From positions 806,001 through 870,000 of the forward strand of contig CAXXWR010000007.1 of NCBI GenBank assembly GCA_963666805.2: 64,000 nt of DNA, written 5' to 3'. Of this stretch, positions 43,331 to 52,223 are shown piece after piece (position 1 is the first letter of the stretch; each line of letters starts with the position of its first letter). The notes beneath the pieces are model-generated. The model had not been told where the DNA came from. It made no database searches and saw nothing but the letters and a program-made list of their open reading frames with translations. Source of the stretch: Fusibacter sp963666805. Its GTDB lineage: Bacteria; Bacillota; Clostridia; Peptostreptococcales; Acidaminobacteraceae. Position numbers and translations under genes: made by a program.

Positions 43331-43695
43331 TGGCGACCTCTATGTTGGTGTCCTTTATTGGCACTGGTTAGTGGCGAAAGTTCATGGCTTTGATAAGCCT
43401 TAATAAGTGACATTGCTTGTCCACTGGCTGCTTCATAAATCTCAATATTAGCCCCTCTTAAAACATCAAGGGCATTTTGACCACATCTAGGCACAAGAAC
43501 TACATTTGAACCTTGATCAACGACCTTCTGTGCTGCGCTAATACCCGCTCCACCATGTTGACTCATGGCTGTATTTTCAATATAAGTTGCCTCTTCCGTT
43601 TCTGTATTAAACATCATAAAATAAGGTGCTCTACCAAATGAATGATAAAGGCTCGTTTGTGTATCTTTGGATGTAACCGGTAATGTAATAATCAT
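43327..43695 (-). CDS. NifX/NifB-type dinitrogenase iron-molybdenum cofactor-binding domain protein
   Basis: A 122-residue protein of the Nitro_FeMo-Co family: ITLPVTSKDTQTSLYHSFGR, AGISAAQKVVDQGSNVVLVP, RCGQNALDVLRGANIEIYEA. It ends in a His/Arg tail (GHQHRGRQ) that could help bind metal. No nitrogenase genes are present, so it likely binds another metal-sulfur cluster together with the two MinD ATPases downstream. GAGGAGG precedes the ATG. The leader carries ATAAAGA-N3-TCTTTAT (43772-43788), a possible operator. Confidence 0.88.
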   Translation of the reverse strand: MIITLPVTSKDTQTSLYHSFGRAPYFMMFNTETEEATYIENTAMSQHGGAGISAAQKVVDQGSNVVLVPRCGQNALDVLRGANIEIYEAASGQAMSLIKAYQSHELSPLTSANKGHQHRGRQ

Positions 43696-43771
43696 AATAA
43701 TCCTCCTCTATTAATAACATATGCTCTTTTCAACAACCTTATTGTATTCTCTTTTAGGGCATATGTCAATA

Positions 43772-43788
43772 ATAAAGATAATCTTTAT
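43772..43788. promoter_or_regulatory. Inverted repeat upstream of the nifX-like gene
   Basis: ATAAAGA-TAA-TCTTTAT palindrome, 77 bases upstream of the ATG. Flanking ACATATGC / GCATATGT sequences at about 43719 and 43759 form a second, wider palindrome. The binding protein is unknown. Confidence 0.35.
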
Positions 43789-43796
43789 CTTCTATA

Positions 43797-43836
43797 AAAA
43801 AAGCTTAAGCAAGATTTAAACTTGCTTAAGCTTTTT
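43797..43836. terminator. Terminator downstream of the TtcA-like gene
   Basis: AAAGCTTAAGCAAG pairs with CTTGCTTAAGCTTT with A/T runs on both sides. It lies 42 bases past the TtcA-like stop and separates it from the nifX-like unit. Confidence 0.85.
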
Positions 43837-43877
43837 ACTCCAATATAATTGAACAATTCCGTTTGTTATATTTCGTC

Positions 43878-44750
43878 CTAATCTTCATCAAAATAATGAT
43901 CCATAAAATGTTCTTTTTTCCCATCCTTTTTCCATCCTACAATAGTATTGAGATTCACATTATGGGCTGAAGCCATAATACACTTATCTACTTCAGGATG
44001 CGTTTCTTTTAAGCTTTTAATGAGTTCTTTCATTTCACGACGCTTACTCGATGTTTTCTTAGCAGCTACCATACAACCACAGTTCATTGGCATGAGGCCT
44101 GAATTTCTCGTGAAACGGATAATCTCTTCTTCTCTGACATAATACATGGGTCTAATTAACTCTAGTCCTTCGTAATTGTCACTGCGTAAACGCGGCATCA
44201 TGGTTTGAGTCATCCCCGCATAAAATATATTCATCAACTGGGTTTCAATCACATCATCAAAGTGATGCCCCAAAGCCAACTTGTTACACCCTAATTCTTG
44301 GGCTTTTGAATAAAGAGCACCTCGTCTCATCTTCGCACATAAGTAGCAAGGATATTCACTTGATATTTCATCCACAATATTAAAAATACCAGAGTCATAA
44401 TAGTGAATAGGGATGTTAAGATGCTGACAATTGTCTTTGAGTAATTTTTCATTGGTTTTATAGTAACCAGGATTCATGGCTAAAAATTCAAGTTCAAACT
44501 TAACTTGACCATGACGCTGGATTTCTTGTAATAACTTACATAAAAGAAGACTGTCCTTTCCACCAGACACGCCTACTGCAATTCGATCACCATCTTCTAT
44601 TAAACTGAATTCTTTGACGGCTTTAATAAACTTTCGCCAGATGGGCTTTCTATATTTCGTAATAATACTACGCTCTATTTCTTCAACTGTTTTTAACGGC
44701 TCATCTGTTAAGATAATCTCACAGCCACTCCCCATTAATTTTTCTGACAT
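43878..44750 (-). CDS. TtcA-like PP-loop ATPase (tRNA thiolation family)
   Basis: A 290-residue protein. The PP-loop is S62-GGKDS (GVSGGKDSLLLCKLL). Paired cysteines YPCYLCAKMRRG and a further MNCGCMVAAKK match TtcA-type Fe-S enzymes that place sulfur on tRNA cytidine 32. LGHHFDDVIETQLMNIFY is the family's conserved core. Related archaeal and clostridial proteins may act on other substrates, so the exact modification is not certain. TAGGAGA precedes the ATG. It lies just upstream of the Fe-S MinD/NifX unit but is separated by a terminator. Confidence 0.85.
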   Translation of the reverse strand: MSEKLMGSGCEIILTDEPLKTVEEIERSIITKYRKPIWRKFIKAVKEFSLIEDGDRIAVGVSGGKDSLLLCKLLQEIQRHGQVKFELEFLAMNPGYYKTNEKLLKDNCQHLNIPIHYYDSGIFNIVDEISSEYPCYLCAKMRRGALYSKAQELGCNKLALGHHFDDVIETQLMNIFYAGMTQTMMPRLRSDNYEGLELIRPMYYVREEEIIRFTRNSGLMPMNCGCMVAAKKTSSKRREMKELIKSLKETHPEVDKCIMASAHNVNLNTIVGWKKDGKKEHFMDHYFDED

Positions 44751-44913
44751 TCTTATTCTCCTATTCTAAGGGCGTTTATACGCTCCCGTAACACAGATTA
44801 AATCCTATGTTTATCATCAATCACATTCAATAATCCCTTTTCAGTACCATTAACCTCATTATAATCGAATGAAATTATACTACAAATACAAGCATTTAGC
44901 AATTGACATAAAA

Positions 44914-44940
44914 AAAGAGGTACCTCCTTTGGCCCTCTTT
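44914..44940 (-). terminator. Terminator of the tandem-HTH AraC gene
   Basis: AAAGAGG pairs with CCTCTTT around a 13-base loop, and T residues follow on the minus strand. It is 40 bases past the stop. Confidence 0.7.
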
Positions 44941-44980
44941 TAAATCATATTGGGGTTTAATTACTAAATGATTAACGCTT

Positions 44981-46225
44981 TTATTCCTGAATTTGATATT
45001 GTCGTCGAAACTCGCTCGGTTTCATACGTCTTTGTTGAACAAAGTGTCTTCTAAAAGCCTTCACTGTATTGTAACCAACTGAAATCGCAATATCTGTGAT
45101 ATCCATATCCGATTCAATTAAGAGTTCTGATGCTTTGTTAATTCGAATCGTATTGAGAAATTCGTAGAAATTTTTTTGAACTTGCCCCAATAACATTCTG
45201 TTGATTTCATTAAAAGAGATATCGAATTCATTGGAGACGGACTGTATGGAAATATCTTCTGCATAGTTGCGAGAAATATATTCAATCACATGATATTCTT
45301 TCTTAGACTCTTCTACTTGACCAATGTGCATGGCTTTTCCATAGGTTTTTCTAAAGTGTCCAATTTTATCATCCATGCGTGATTCAAAAACTTTAGAAAT
45401 ATGCGCCGCATCCACATAACCTACAATAGAAGCCAATTCTTCAAGTGTAAAATCCGTATAGAGCAAATAATTTACGGTTTTCGTTACCCGCATTTCATTT
45501 AAAAGTTCACTAAAAGTTAAACCTGTCTTTTCAAAAATATATTTACTAATTGAAGACTTGCTCATATAAAACTGTTTAGCGAGTTTATCGAGGGTCATTC
45601 GGTCACCTAGATGCATCGAAATATATCTCAAAATGAGTGCACGTTTGTCTCCGGGCTCAGCCAGCACTTCTGGAATCATCCGCTGGTCATCAATCATGCG
45701 ACAAAAGCTAATAATAAGTCTTGAAATCAGAGTACATACCATCATCTCATGGTAACTTTGAGGCTCAATATCTGTTAGCAAAGATTCAACACCTACTTCA
45801 TCTTTAATGAGACCAAAAATGGAAGCTATCCCCTCAATTTGATCTTGTCTTAGAGTAATCACAGGTGTGATTTCCAATTTTTTTAAAATAGGCATTTCAT
45901 CTTCATCTTCTGGAACAATAGCTTGAATCATCCCTGCCATCACATCATAGTTATATTTTACAATTTCATATTGAAGGGGGTCTTCTACTTCAACAACTTC
46001 TGTACAATCCCATGGCAAAATGGACAAAAGGCACCCTTCCTCAACTTCATAAAGCTCTGTATCCACTTTAAATTTGGCTTTTCCTTTTTTTATAAATAAG
46101 AATCTTGGACTTTGATGGTATAGTGGATTCGTTTTGTCTTCAATAACCTCATAATCAAAAGAACAAATCCTTTTAATATCAAGTTTTGAACAATATTGTG
46201 ATTGAAATTCAGCTCTTTCTGTCAT
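44981..46225 (-). CDS. AraC-family regulator with two tandem HTH domains, next to the arc genes
   Basis: The product is 414 residues from the ATG at 46225 (GAGAGGATAGAG before it); an ATG 30 bases upstream is possible. The N-terminal cupin-like sensor covers about residues 15-110 (FLFIKKGKAKFKVDTELYEV). A first AraC HTH lies near 190-290 (TLDKLAKQFYMSKSSISKYI, SIVGYVDAAHISKVF). A second HTH lies near 305-410 (DISIQSVSNEFDISFNEINR, IAISVGYNTVKAFRRHF, RMKPSEFRRQYQ). Two full AraC DNA-binding domains in one chain are unusual. It lies downstream of arcC on the same strand, so it is a candidate regulator of the ADI pathway. Confidence 0.85.
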   Translation of the reverse strand: MTERAEFQSQYCSKLDIKRICSFDYEVIEDKTNPLYHQSPRFLFIKKGKAKFKVDTELYEVEEGCLLSILPWDCTEVVEVEDPLQYEIVKYNYDVMAGMIQAIVPEDEDEMPILKKLEITPVITLRQDQIEGIASIFGLIKDEVGVESLLTDIEPQSYHEMMVCTLISRLIISFCRMIDDQRMIPEVLAEPGDKRALILRYISMHLGDRMTLDKLAKQFYMSKSSISKYIFEKTGLTFSELLNEMRVTKTVNYLLYTDFTLEELASIVGYVDAAHISKVFESRMDDKIGHFRKTYGKAMHIGQVEESKKEYHVIEYISRNYAEDISIQSVSNEFDISFNEINRMLLGQVQKNFYEFLNTIRINKASELLIESDMDITDIAISVGYNTVKAFRRHFVQQRRMKPSEFRRQYQIQE

Positions 46226-46344
46226 CTCTCTATCCTCTCTCAAGAAGGTATACATCTCATCATAATACTTTAAATGATTTAAAATTAGGCTTTATTTTTC
46301 CTAAAAAATTTATAGATTATGCCGCTCCTATTATGTCATAAAAA

Positions 46345-46376
46345 ATGCTGCCGTTAAAGCAAGTTAACGACAGCAT
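46345..46376. terminator. Terminator of the arcABC operon
   Basis: ATGCTGCCGTTAA pairs with TTAACGACAGCAT (one G-T/A-C position), with T runs on both sides. It is about 90 bases past the arcC stop. Confidence 0.85.
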
Positions 46377-46467
46377 CAGGTTTTTTTAAGTGATGGGGTT
46401 ATTTCAAAATAGGATGTGATAACTATCTAAGGCATTTGGGCTATTTCCTATGCTATAAGGTGATTGT

Positions 46468-47406
46468 CTATTTTTCTACAATCACTGTACCTGTTAAACC
46501 TTTTAATGCTTCGTCTGCTCTTTCTAAAGAACAAATCATTGATTTTTTACCTGCACCACTTTGAGCAAATTTCATTGCTGCTTTCACTTTAGGAAGCATA
46601 CTGCCCGGTGCAAAATGACCTTCTTCGATATATTGCTCCGCTTCTTCGATCGTCATTTTATCTAGTAATTTTTGATTAGGTTGACCAAAATGAATGGCCA
46701 CCTTGTCAACAGCTGTTAAAATAAGTAACATATCTGCTGAAACAAGTTCTGCCAATTTCTCTGCTGCAAGGTCTTTATCAACAACTGCTGGCACACCGTG
46801 GTAAGAACCACTTGCTTCTTTGACAACAGGAATGCCACCACCGCCGCCTGCGATAACAATATGTCCAGAATTGATAAGCGTATTGAGCGAAATACGTTCA
46901 TAAATACTGACAGGGACTGGGGAAGCCACAACTCTTCTCCACCCTCTGCCTGCATCTTCAACATAAGTGTTACCTGATTCAGCCATAAGCTTCTTAGCAG
47001 TTGCTTCATCATAGTAAGATCCAATAGGCTTCGTTGGATTTTGGAACGCTGGATCATTCTCATCTACAATAACTTGTGTTAACATGGTAATCACGACTGG
47101 ATTTTCAATCCCTCTTCTTACAAGTTCTTGGTCAACCGCTTGTTGTAAGTGATAACCAATGTATCCTTGGCTCATTGCTGTACACTCTGGGAAAGGCATT
47201 TCAGGGACTTCCCCCTGTTCGCTTGCTTTTTGGAAAGCAAGATTAATCATGCCAACTTGTGGACCATTACCATGGCAAACCACCACTTCATAGCCTGCAG
47301 TGACAATATTAACAACCGTTTGGGCAGTGATTTTTACTTTTTCAAGCTGTTCTGCAGGGGTTTTGCCAAGGGCATTCCCACCTAATGCAATAACGATTCT
47401 TTTCAT
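46468..47406 (-). CDS. arcC: Carbamate kinase
   Basis: A 312-residue amino-acid-kinase-fold enzyme that transfers phosphate from carbamoyl phosphate to ADP, yielding ATP, ammonia and CO2: the energy step of the ADI pathway. Motifs: IVIALGGNALGKT, VVCHGNGPQVGMINLA, AMSQGYIGYHLQQA, VIAGGGGGIPVV, VVDKDLAAEKLAELV, GSMLPKVKAAMKF. Length is standard. GGAGGAG precedes the ATG. It begins 13 bases after arcB on the same strand and ends the operon before a terminator. Confidence 0.97.
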   Translation of the reverse strand: MKRIVIALGGNALGKTPAEQLEKVKITAQTVVNIVTAGYEVVVCHGNGPQVGMINLAFQKASEQGEVPEMPFPECTAMSQGYIGYHLQQAVDQELVRRGIENPVVITMLTQVIVDENDPAFQNPTKPIGSYYDEATAKKLMAESGNTYVEDAGRGWRRVVASPVPVSIYERISLNTLINSGHIVIAGGGGGIPVVKEASGSYHGVPAVVDKDLAAEKLAELVSADMLLILTAVDKVAIHFGQPNQKLLDKMTIEEAEQYIEEGHFAPGSMLPKVKAAMKFAQSGAGKKSMICSLERADEALKGLTGTVIVEK

Positions 47407-47419
47407 TGGCTCCTCCGTT

Positions 47420-48418
47420 CTAACGTCCGATAGTTGCTACCATCACTGCTTTAATTGTATGCATACGGTTTTCAGCTTCATCAAATACTTTTGAAAAAGG
47501 TGCTCTGAAAACATCATCAGTTACTTCTCTCATGTCAATGCCAGCATCTTTTTGAGTTTGAGCCATAACGGTATCAAAATCATGGAAAGAAGGTAAGCAG
47601 TGTAAGAAAATAACATCTTCATTGTGAGTGGCTTCAACCATTTCCATTGTCACTTTGTAAGGTGTTAAAAGTTTTACTCTTGCTGGGATTTGGTCTTCTT
47701 CTCCCATGGATGCCCATACGTCAGTGTAGAGAACATCAGCACCTTCTAAACAATCAGGTGTGCTTGAAAGTTCAATTTTAGCACCTGTTACAGCTGCCAC
47801 TTCATTGACTTTTTTGATGATGTCTTGGTCAACTTCTTTGATTAATTCGTCTGGACCATAAGCGACAAAATGCATACCCATTTTGGCACAACCGTACATC
47901 CATGCATAGCTCATATTGTTTCTCACATCACCACAGAATACCACTTTCACTTTATTAAGGGGTTTAGCAATATGTTCTTCAATAGTTAAAAGGTCAGCTA
48001 AGATTTGAGTAGGGTGATCAATGTCTGTAAGACCATTCCATACAGGGACACCTGAGTATTGAGCCAAATCTTCTACAACCTTTTGGTCATAGCCGCGGTA
48101 TTCGATACCGTCAAAGAAACGTCCTAATACTTTTGCTGAATCTTCTACTGATTCTTTTTTACCAAATTGTGAGCTGTTTTTATCAAGGTAAGTCACATGA
48201 CCGCCTTCATCTAAACAAGCCACTTCAAAAGCACATCTTGTTCTAGTTGATGTTTTTTCAAATAAAAGAACGATATTTTTACCTTTTAATGTTTCGCCAT
48301 AGATGCCTGAACGTTTTTTAGCTTTAAGATCATGTGCAAGATCTAACATATATCTGATTTCTTCAGTTGTAAAATCCATTAATGTGAGGAAACTTCTTCC
48401 TTTTAAATTCACTGCCAT
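47420..48418 (-). CDS. arcB: Ornithine carbamoyltransferase, catabolic
   Basis: The product is 332 residues from the ATG at 48418 (MAVNLKGRSFL), which has GGAGAG before it; an upstream in-frame extension lacks a ribosome site. It converts citrulline and phosphate to ornithine and carbamoyl phosphate. The carbamoyl-phosphate site is KTSTRTRCAFEVA. DHPTQILADLLT, the ornithine loop DVWASMGEE and HCLPSFHD follow. Its position between arcA and arcC shows that it runs in the catabolic direction. Confidence 0.97.
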   Translation of the reverse strand: MAVNLKGRSFLTLMDFTTEEIRYMLDLAHDLKAKKRSGIYGETLKGKNIVLLFEKTSTRTRCAFEVACLDEGGHVTYLDKNSSQFGKKESVEDSAKVLGRFFDGIEYRGYDQKVVEDLAQYSGVPVWNGLTDIDHPTQILADLLTIEEHIAKPLNKVKVVFCGDVRNNMSYAWMYGCAKMGMHFVAYGPDELIKEVDQDIIKKVNEVAAVTGAKIELSSTPDCLEGADVLYTDVWASMGEEDQIPARVKLLTPYKVTMEMVEATHNEDVIFLHCLPSFHDFDTVMAQTQKDAGIDMREVTDDVFRAPFSKVFDEAENRMHTIKAVMVATIGR

Positions 48419-48542
48419 TGGTTGTCTCTCCTTTTTCATATCACTATTAATTGATAAAGTTACTCTTGCAGGGGCTCTCAAATGTCTAGCCGATTTCCCG
48501 ATAAGTCCCCCTACAAAAGCAAGCTTATTTTGATTGAGATGC

Positions 48543-49766
48543 CTATTCTCTTACGAGAGGCATACTCATACAACGAGGGCCCCCTCTTCCTCTTGATAAT
48601 TCCGCACTTGGAATTTCAATGACGTTAAGGCCATTTTCTTTTAAAATGTTATTGGTAATGGTATTTCTTTCATAAGTCACAATCGTTCCTGGTGCAATAC
48701 AAAGTGTATTTGACCCATCATTCCATTGTTCTCTTTCTGCTACGATTAAGTCGTCTCCGCCGCATTTAATAAGGGTTATATCATCAAGTTCTAAATAAGT
48801 TTTAAGAACATGTTCTAAGTTATCTTCAATTTTCTTAACCGTAATTGAATCTTTTGCTTTGCCTTTTTTGATTTCGTAAACCACGAGTGGTCCTAAAATA
48901 CCTGGATGCACTGTAAATTTATCAACATCAATTTGAGTAAATACAGTATCTAGGTGCATAAAAGCTCTTGAAACTGGAATGTCAAAAGCTAAAACAGTAT
49001 CAATACTTGATGCTTCGTTTTCAAAGATATTTCTAGCCAATAATTCTACCGCATCTGCTTCGGAACGTTGTGAAACACCTACAGCTAATACTTTATCATT
49101 GAGATTTAAGATATCGCCGCCTTCAACATGGAAAGGATTATATCTTGAATAATATTCAGTGACATCATGATTATAATCAGGATGATATTTGAAGATAAAT
49201 TCACCATAAATTGTTTCTCTATTTCTCGTTTGAGAATACATTCTATTAATGCTCACCCCATTACCAATACAAGCAAATGGATCTCTTGTAAAGTAAAGGT
49301 TTGGCATTGGATCAATAACGAGTTTAGATGATGTACTCATAAGGTCAATTAAAGAATCTTCTTGGTTATAATCAAGTTCCCTTAATACGATTCCTTCCAT
49401 TGATTTTTCAACCATGGCTTTTTTGTTGTCATTGTAAGACATCATTAAGTCCCATACCTTTTGTTTGTACTTTTCAGTTCTAATACCCGCTTCTTGAATC
49501 CATTGATGTAAGAATTCATCTCTGATTTCATCACTAAGATCAAGCACTTCTGCCATTAAATCTACAAGGTATACAACTTCAATTCCATTGTCTCTTAAAG
49601 CTTTTGCAAATGCATCATGTTCTTGTTGTGCCACTTTAAGGAAAGGAATATCATCAAACAACAATCGATCTAAAGTATTAGGTGTTAAATTTTCTAACTC
49701 TTTCCCTGGACGATGAAGTAAGACTTTTTTTAAGGGTCTTATTTCACTCTTCACGTTGATAACCAT
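48543..49766 (-). CDS. arcA: Arginine deiminase
   Basis: The product is 407 residues from the ATG at 49766; a TTG codon just before it overlaps good spacing from GGGAGG but is less likely. It hydrolyses arginine to citrulline and ammonia. Motifs: MPNLYFTRDPFACIGNG, the FHVEGGDIL catalytic His/Asp region, and the catalytic Cys C399 near the end in GRGGPRCMSMPL. The N-terminal EIRPLKKVLLHRPGKELE is characteristic. It is the first gene of the arcABC run. The 561-base gap upstream carries repeated GAATAATC-like motifs. Confidence 0.97.
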   Translation of the reverse strand: MVINVKSEIRPLKKVLLHRPGKELENLTPNTLDRLLFDDIPFLKVAQQEHDAFAKALRDNGIEVVYLVDLMAEVLDLSDEIRDEFLHQWIQEAGIRTEKYKQKVWDLMMSYNDNKKAMVEKSMEGIVLRELDYNQEDSLIDLMSTSSKLVIDPMPNLYFTRDPFACIGNGVSINRMYSQTRNRETIYGEFIFKYHPDYNHDVTEYYSRYNPFHVEGGDILNLNDKVLAVGVSQRSEADAVELLARNIFENEASSIDTVLAFDIPVSRAFMHLDTVFTQIDVDKFTVHPGILGPLVVYEIKKGKAKDSITVKKIEDNLEHVLKTYLELDDITLIKCGGDDLIVAEREQWNDGSNTLCIAPGTIVTYERNTITNNILKENGLNVIEIPSAELSRGRGGPRCMSMPLVRE

Positions 49767-49858
49767 CAAGCTGCCTCCCTAACTCTATTGATATATTTGT
49801 TTCATGCGCATGTGTTTTTTTACACTCTCATCATATCTAAAAATAACCCTCAATGTAC

Positions 49859-49870
49859 GAATAATCATTC
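49859..49870. promoter_or_regulatory. ARG-box-like palindrome upstream of arcA
   Basis: GAAT-AATC-ATTC keeps both half sites and the 4-base spacing of the ArgR/AhrC consensus TGAAT-N4-ATTCA, lacking only the outer T and A. ArgR-type activation of arc genes is known in Bacillus. No argR is in the window. Confidence 0.4.
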
Positions 49871-50267
49871 TTGATTTCTTGTATTATTCTCGGTTCTTAT
49901 ATTATTGTTTTTTTATAACTTTATTGGTAATTTCCCACCCTGTGAGTATGATTATTCTTTTTTAAGAATATATCTCTCAAGAAGCAGTCAAAAGCCTAAA
50001 GCCCCACTTTAACCCCTCTCTAACAAAAATACATAAAAAAAAGGACTATTTGTCCCTTTTTCAATACATTATATGCTAGAAAAGTTGAAAGAACTGGATT
50101 CTCTCTCAATTTTAAATTAAAAAAGCACCTCCTATTTCATACAATAGAAAGTGCCGCCCTATACATTGTTTTTTCGATATGCTTTTAAAGAATGGTATAA
50201 ACTTCATAGTCTTATACGGTTATGAATAAGAGACTTAAACAGTACTTAATGTCCTATTATATAAAAA

Positions 50268-50290
50268 AAGAACCCTCAAAAGGGTTCCTT
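50268..50290 (-). terminator. Terminator of arcD
   Basis: On the minus strand AAGGAACCCT pairs with AGGGTTCTT (one bulged base) and a T run follows. It lies about 38 bases past the arcD stop, so arcD is probably a separate transcript from arcA. Confidence 0.82.
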
Positions 50291-50327
50291 TCTCAATCGC
50301 TTAACTTAATTGATAGATTCAATCTCT

Positions 50328-51737
50328 TTACATTGCGATTTGTCCATTTACTAACATAAAGATTGAAACAATTGCACCTACAAGAATAAGTGCCGCCACG
50401 ATCCATTCTTTTTGGCTTAAAACTTTTTCAACACCAATTTCTTTTCTCGCTTTAATGTAGAAGTAGAAACCAATAATATAGACAGTAAAGCAGAGTAACA
50501 AGTATTCAATGCCTGAAGCATAGATTGCCCATAAGAAGAAGAGTGTTCCAATAAGACCGATTGCAAATTGTTTCCAATCTTTTTCTTTGTAAGAAAATTT
50601 CATTTGATACATGGTCACCATAATCCAAGCAATGAAGATTGCCGCTGTACAAAGTGAATACGCGAAGTTGTACGCTTTTTCTGTAAAGAGTAATGTAAAG
50701 ATGAAAAGTTGTGTTAAAACAGTCATAAATACCAATGAATAAGTTGGTGATCCAAATTTATTGACTTCACCAAATTTTTTCGGCAATAAGTTTCTTTTTG
50801 CCATAAGCAAAGTAGTTTCCGCTGGAAGCATTGTCCAAGATAACCAGCAACCAAAGATAGAAATAATAAGACCAATATTGATCATCACAGCACCCCAAGG
50901 GCCTACTAATTCTTGGAGGATATAAGCCATTGAAGGTTGACCCAAACCAACGATAGTATCTCTGTCTAAAAGGCCATAAGGTAATAAAGAAATAAGAATA
51001 TAGATGACTAATAATCCAATTAAACCAAGCACTGTTGACTTCGCTGCTACTGCTTTAGATTGAGCACGGTCAGCCATCATTGCTGCCCCTTCAATCCCAA
51101 CAAATACCCACATTAAAACCATCATGGTATTTTTGATTTGACCAAAGACATCACTGAATTCAAAATGACCTGATACAGTTCCCCAGAAGTTTGCTGAGAA
51201 CATATCCGCTTTAAAGAAGATAATAGCTGCAATCGTAAAGATAAGAAGAGGAACTAATTTACAAACTGTAATAATCGTATTAAGCACTGCAGCACTTTCG
51301 ACCCCTTTATTAACCACAAAACACATGAACCATAAAATGACACTGGCAATAATAATAGATAATAAATTTTGTCCCCCTGCCAAAGCAGGAATAAAATAAC
51401 CCATGGCACTCATCATCATTGTGGCAAAGGCAACGTTTCCAAGCCATGCTGATAGCCAGTAGCCCCAACCACTAATAAAACCACCGAAGGGGCCAAATCC
51501 TGCTTCTGCGTAACTGAATACACCGCTAAGATCTGGACGTTTTGCTATTAAGTTGGTAAATGAAAGACATAACATTAATACACCTAAACCGACAATAATC
51601 CAAGCAATAATCGCTGCCCCTGGACTTGCACTTCCTGCCATGTCTGTTGAAATACCGAAGATTCCACTACCGATTGATGAACTGATTACCATCGCAACGA
51701 GGGCTGCGACGCCTAATTTTTTTGCATCATCTGACAT
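50328..51737 (-). CDS. arcD: Arginine/ornithine antiporter (APC family)
   Basis: A 469-residue protein with about 12-13 membrane helices. The APC signature near the N-terminus is SSIGSGIFGISTDMA. WGYWLSAWLGNVAFATMM and FVGIEGAAMMADRAQSK are typical of basic amino acid/polyamine antiporters. Exchange of external arginine for internal ornithine costs no energy and feeds the ADI pathway. Family and gene neighbourhood together make arginine/ornithine the likely pair. GAGAGGAC precedes the ATG. A terminator follows, so it is transcribed apart from arcABC. Confidence 0.92.
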   Translation of the reverse strand: MSDDAKKLGVAALVAMVISSSIGSGIFGISTDMAGSASPGAAIIAWIIVGLGVLMLCLSFTNLIAKRPDLSGVFSYAEAGFGPFGGFISGWGYWLSAWLGNVAFATMMMSAMGYFIPALAGGQNLLSIIIASVILWFMCFVVNKGVESAAVLNTIITVCKLVPLLIFTIAAIIFFKADMFSANFWGTVSGHFEFSDVFGQIKNTMMVLMWVFVGIEGAAMMADRAQSKAVAAKSTVLGLIGLLVIYILISLLPYGLLDRDTIVGLGQPSMAYILQELVGPWGAVMINIGLIISIFGCWLSWTMLPAETTLLMAKRNLLPKKFGEVNKFGSPTYSLVFMTVLTQLFIFTLLFTEKAYNFAYSLCTAAIFIAWIMVTMYQMKFSYKEKDWKQFAIGLIGTLFFLWAIYASGIEYLLLCFTVYIIGFYFYIKARKEIGVEKVLSQKEWIVAALILVGAIVSIFMLVNGQIAM

Positions 51738-52223
51738 ATCTAAGACCGTCCTCTCATAAATGTTTTTTCTTTGTTGTACCCCTCTTAAACACGCTCCCCG
51801 ATCATACAGTACTTATCTGCACCTTTGCTCACCATACACTCTTATTTTTTCCCCTGAGCACTCTTGCATCTTAAATGTTGTAGATTGATGTCATTTTTAA
51901 CGTGTTCACACTTTGATACAATCAATTTCTCTTTTATTATATTGAAAGACGCGATTCGATGGCGGTCAAAAAAAAATCATTTTTTTGTATTATGACTTAG
52001 CTTTAGCTGTATAAAAATGTTCAATTCATGAATACATTTTCATTGAACAGCCCTCAAAATCTACAATTCATACTTATTTGTTAAATGAATAACAAGATAG
52101 AAAGAATAATATATACAAGAAAAGCCCCGTGTGATAGCCTTTTTTTAATCGTGTTCTTTCGCTAAAAGTGGTAAAATAGTCATGTTATCAACCCTAAAAC
52201 AAGGTTTAAAAGGAAGGTTAATT
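51738..52223. other. 486-base divergent region between arcD and the YARHG lipoprotein gene
   Basis: It contains a minus-strand TATAAT (51936-51941) for arcD and the palindrome TTGAT-ACA-ATCAA (51913-51925) just downstream of it. A plus-strand TAAAAT near 52172 may serve the lipoprotein gene. An in-frame ATG at 52182 has no ribosome site. Nothing else is recognised. Confidence 0.45.
51913..51941 (-). promoter_or_regulatory. arcD promoter -10 with adjacent TTGAT/ATCAA palindrome
   Basis: Perfect TATAAT on the minus strand with no good -35. The palindrome TTGAT-N3-ATCAA would overlap the start of transcription. It looks like a FNR half-site pair but has 3 instead of 4 spacer bases. Confidence 0.4.

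Larger units (their letters stand above)
49767..50327. other. 561-base gene-free region upstream of arcA
   Basis: It holds an ARG-box-like GAATAATCATTC (49859-49870). Two further copies of the half motif, ATTATTC, lie at 49883 and 49950. A weak hairpin of AAAAAGGAC / GTCCCTTTTT lies near 50035-50060, and a poor GCAC/GTGC hairpin lies near 50125-50155. I could not assign a convincing sigma-A promoter. The region is AT-rich and I see no ORF in it worth keeping. Confidence 0.5.

Noticed and set aside
43327..43695. Part of a nitrogenase (nif) operon
   Set aside because: No nifH, nifD, nifK or nifB gene is nearby; the NifX-type domain also occurs in non-nitrogen-fixing anaerobes.
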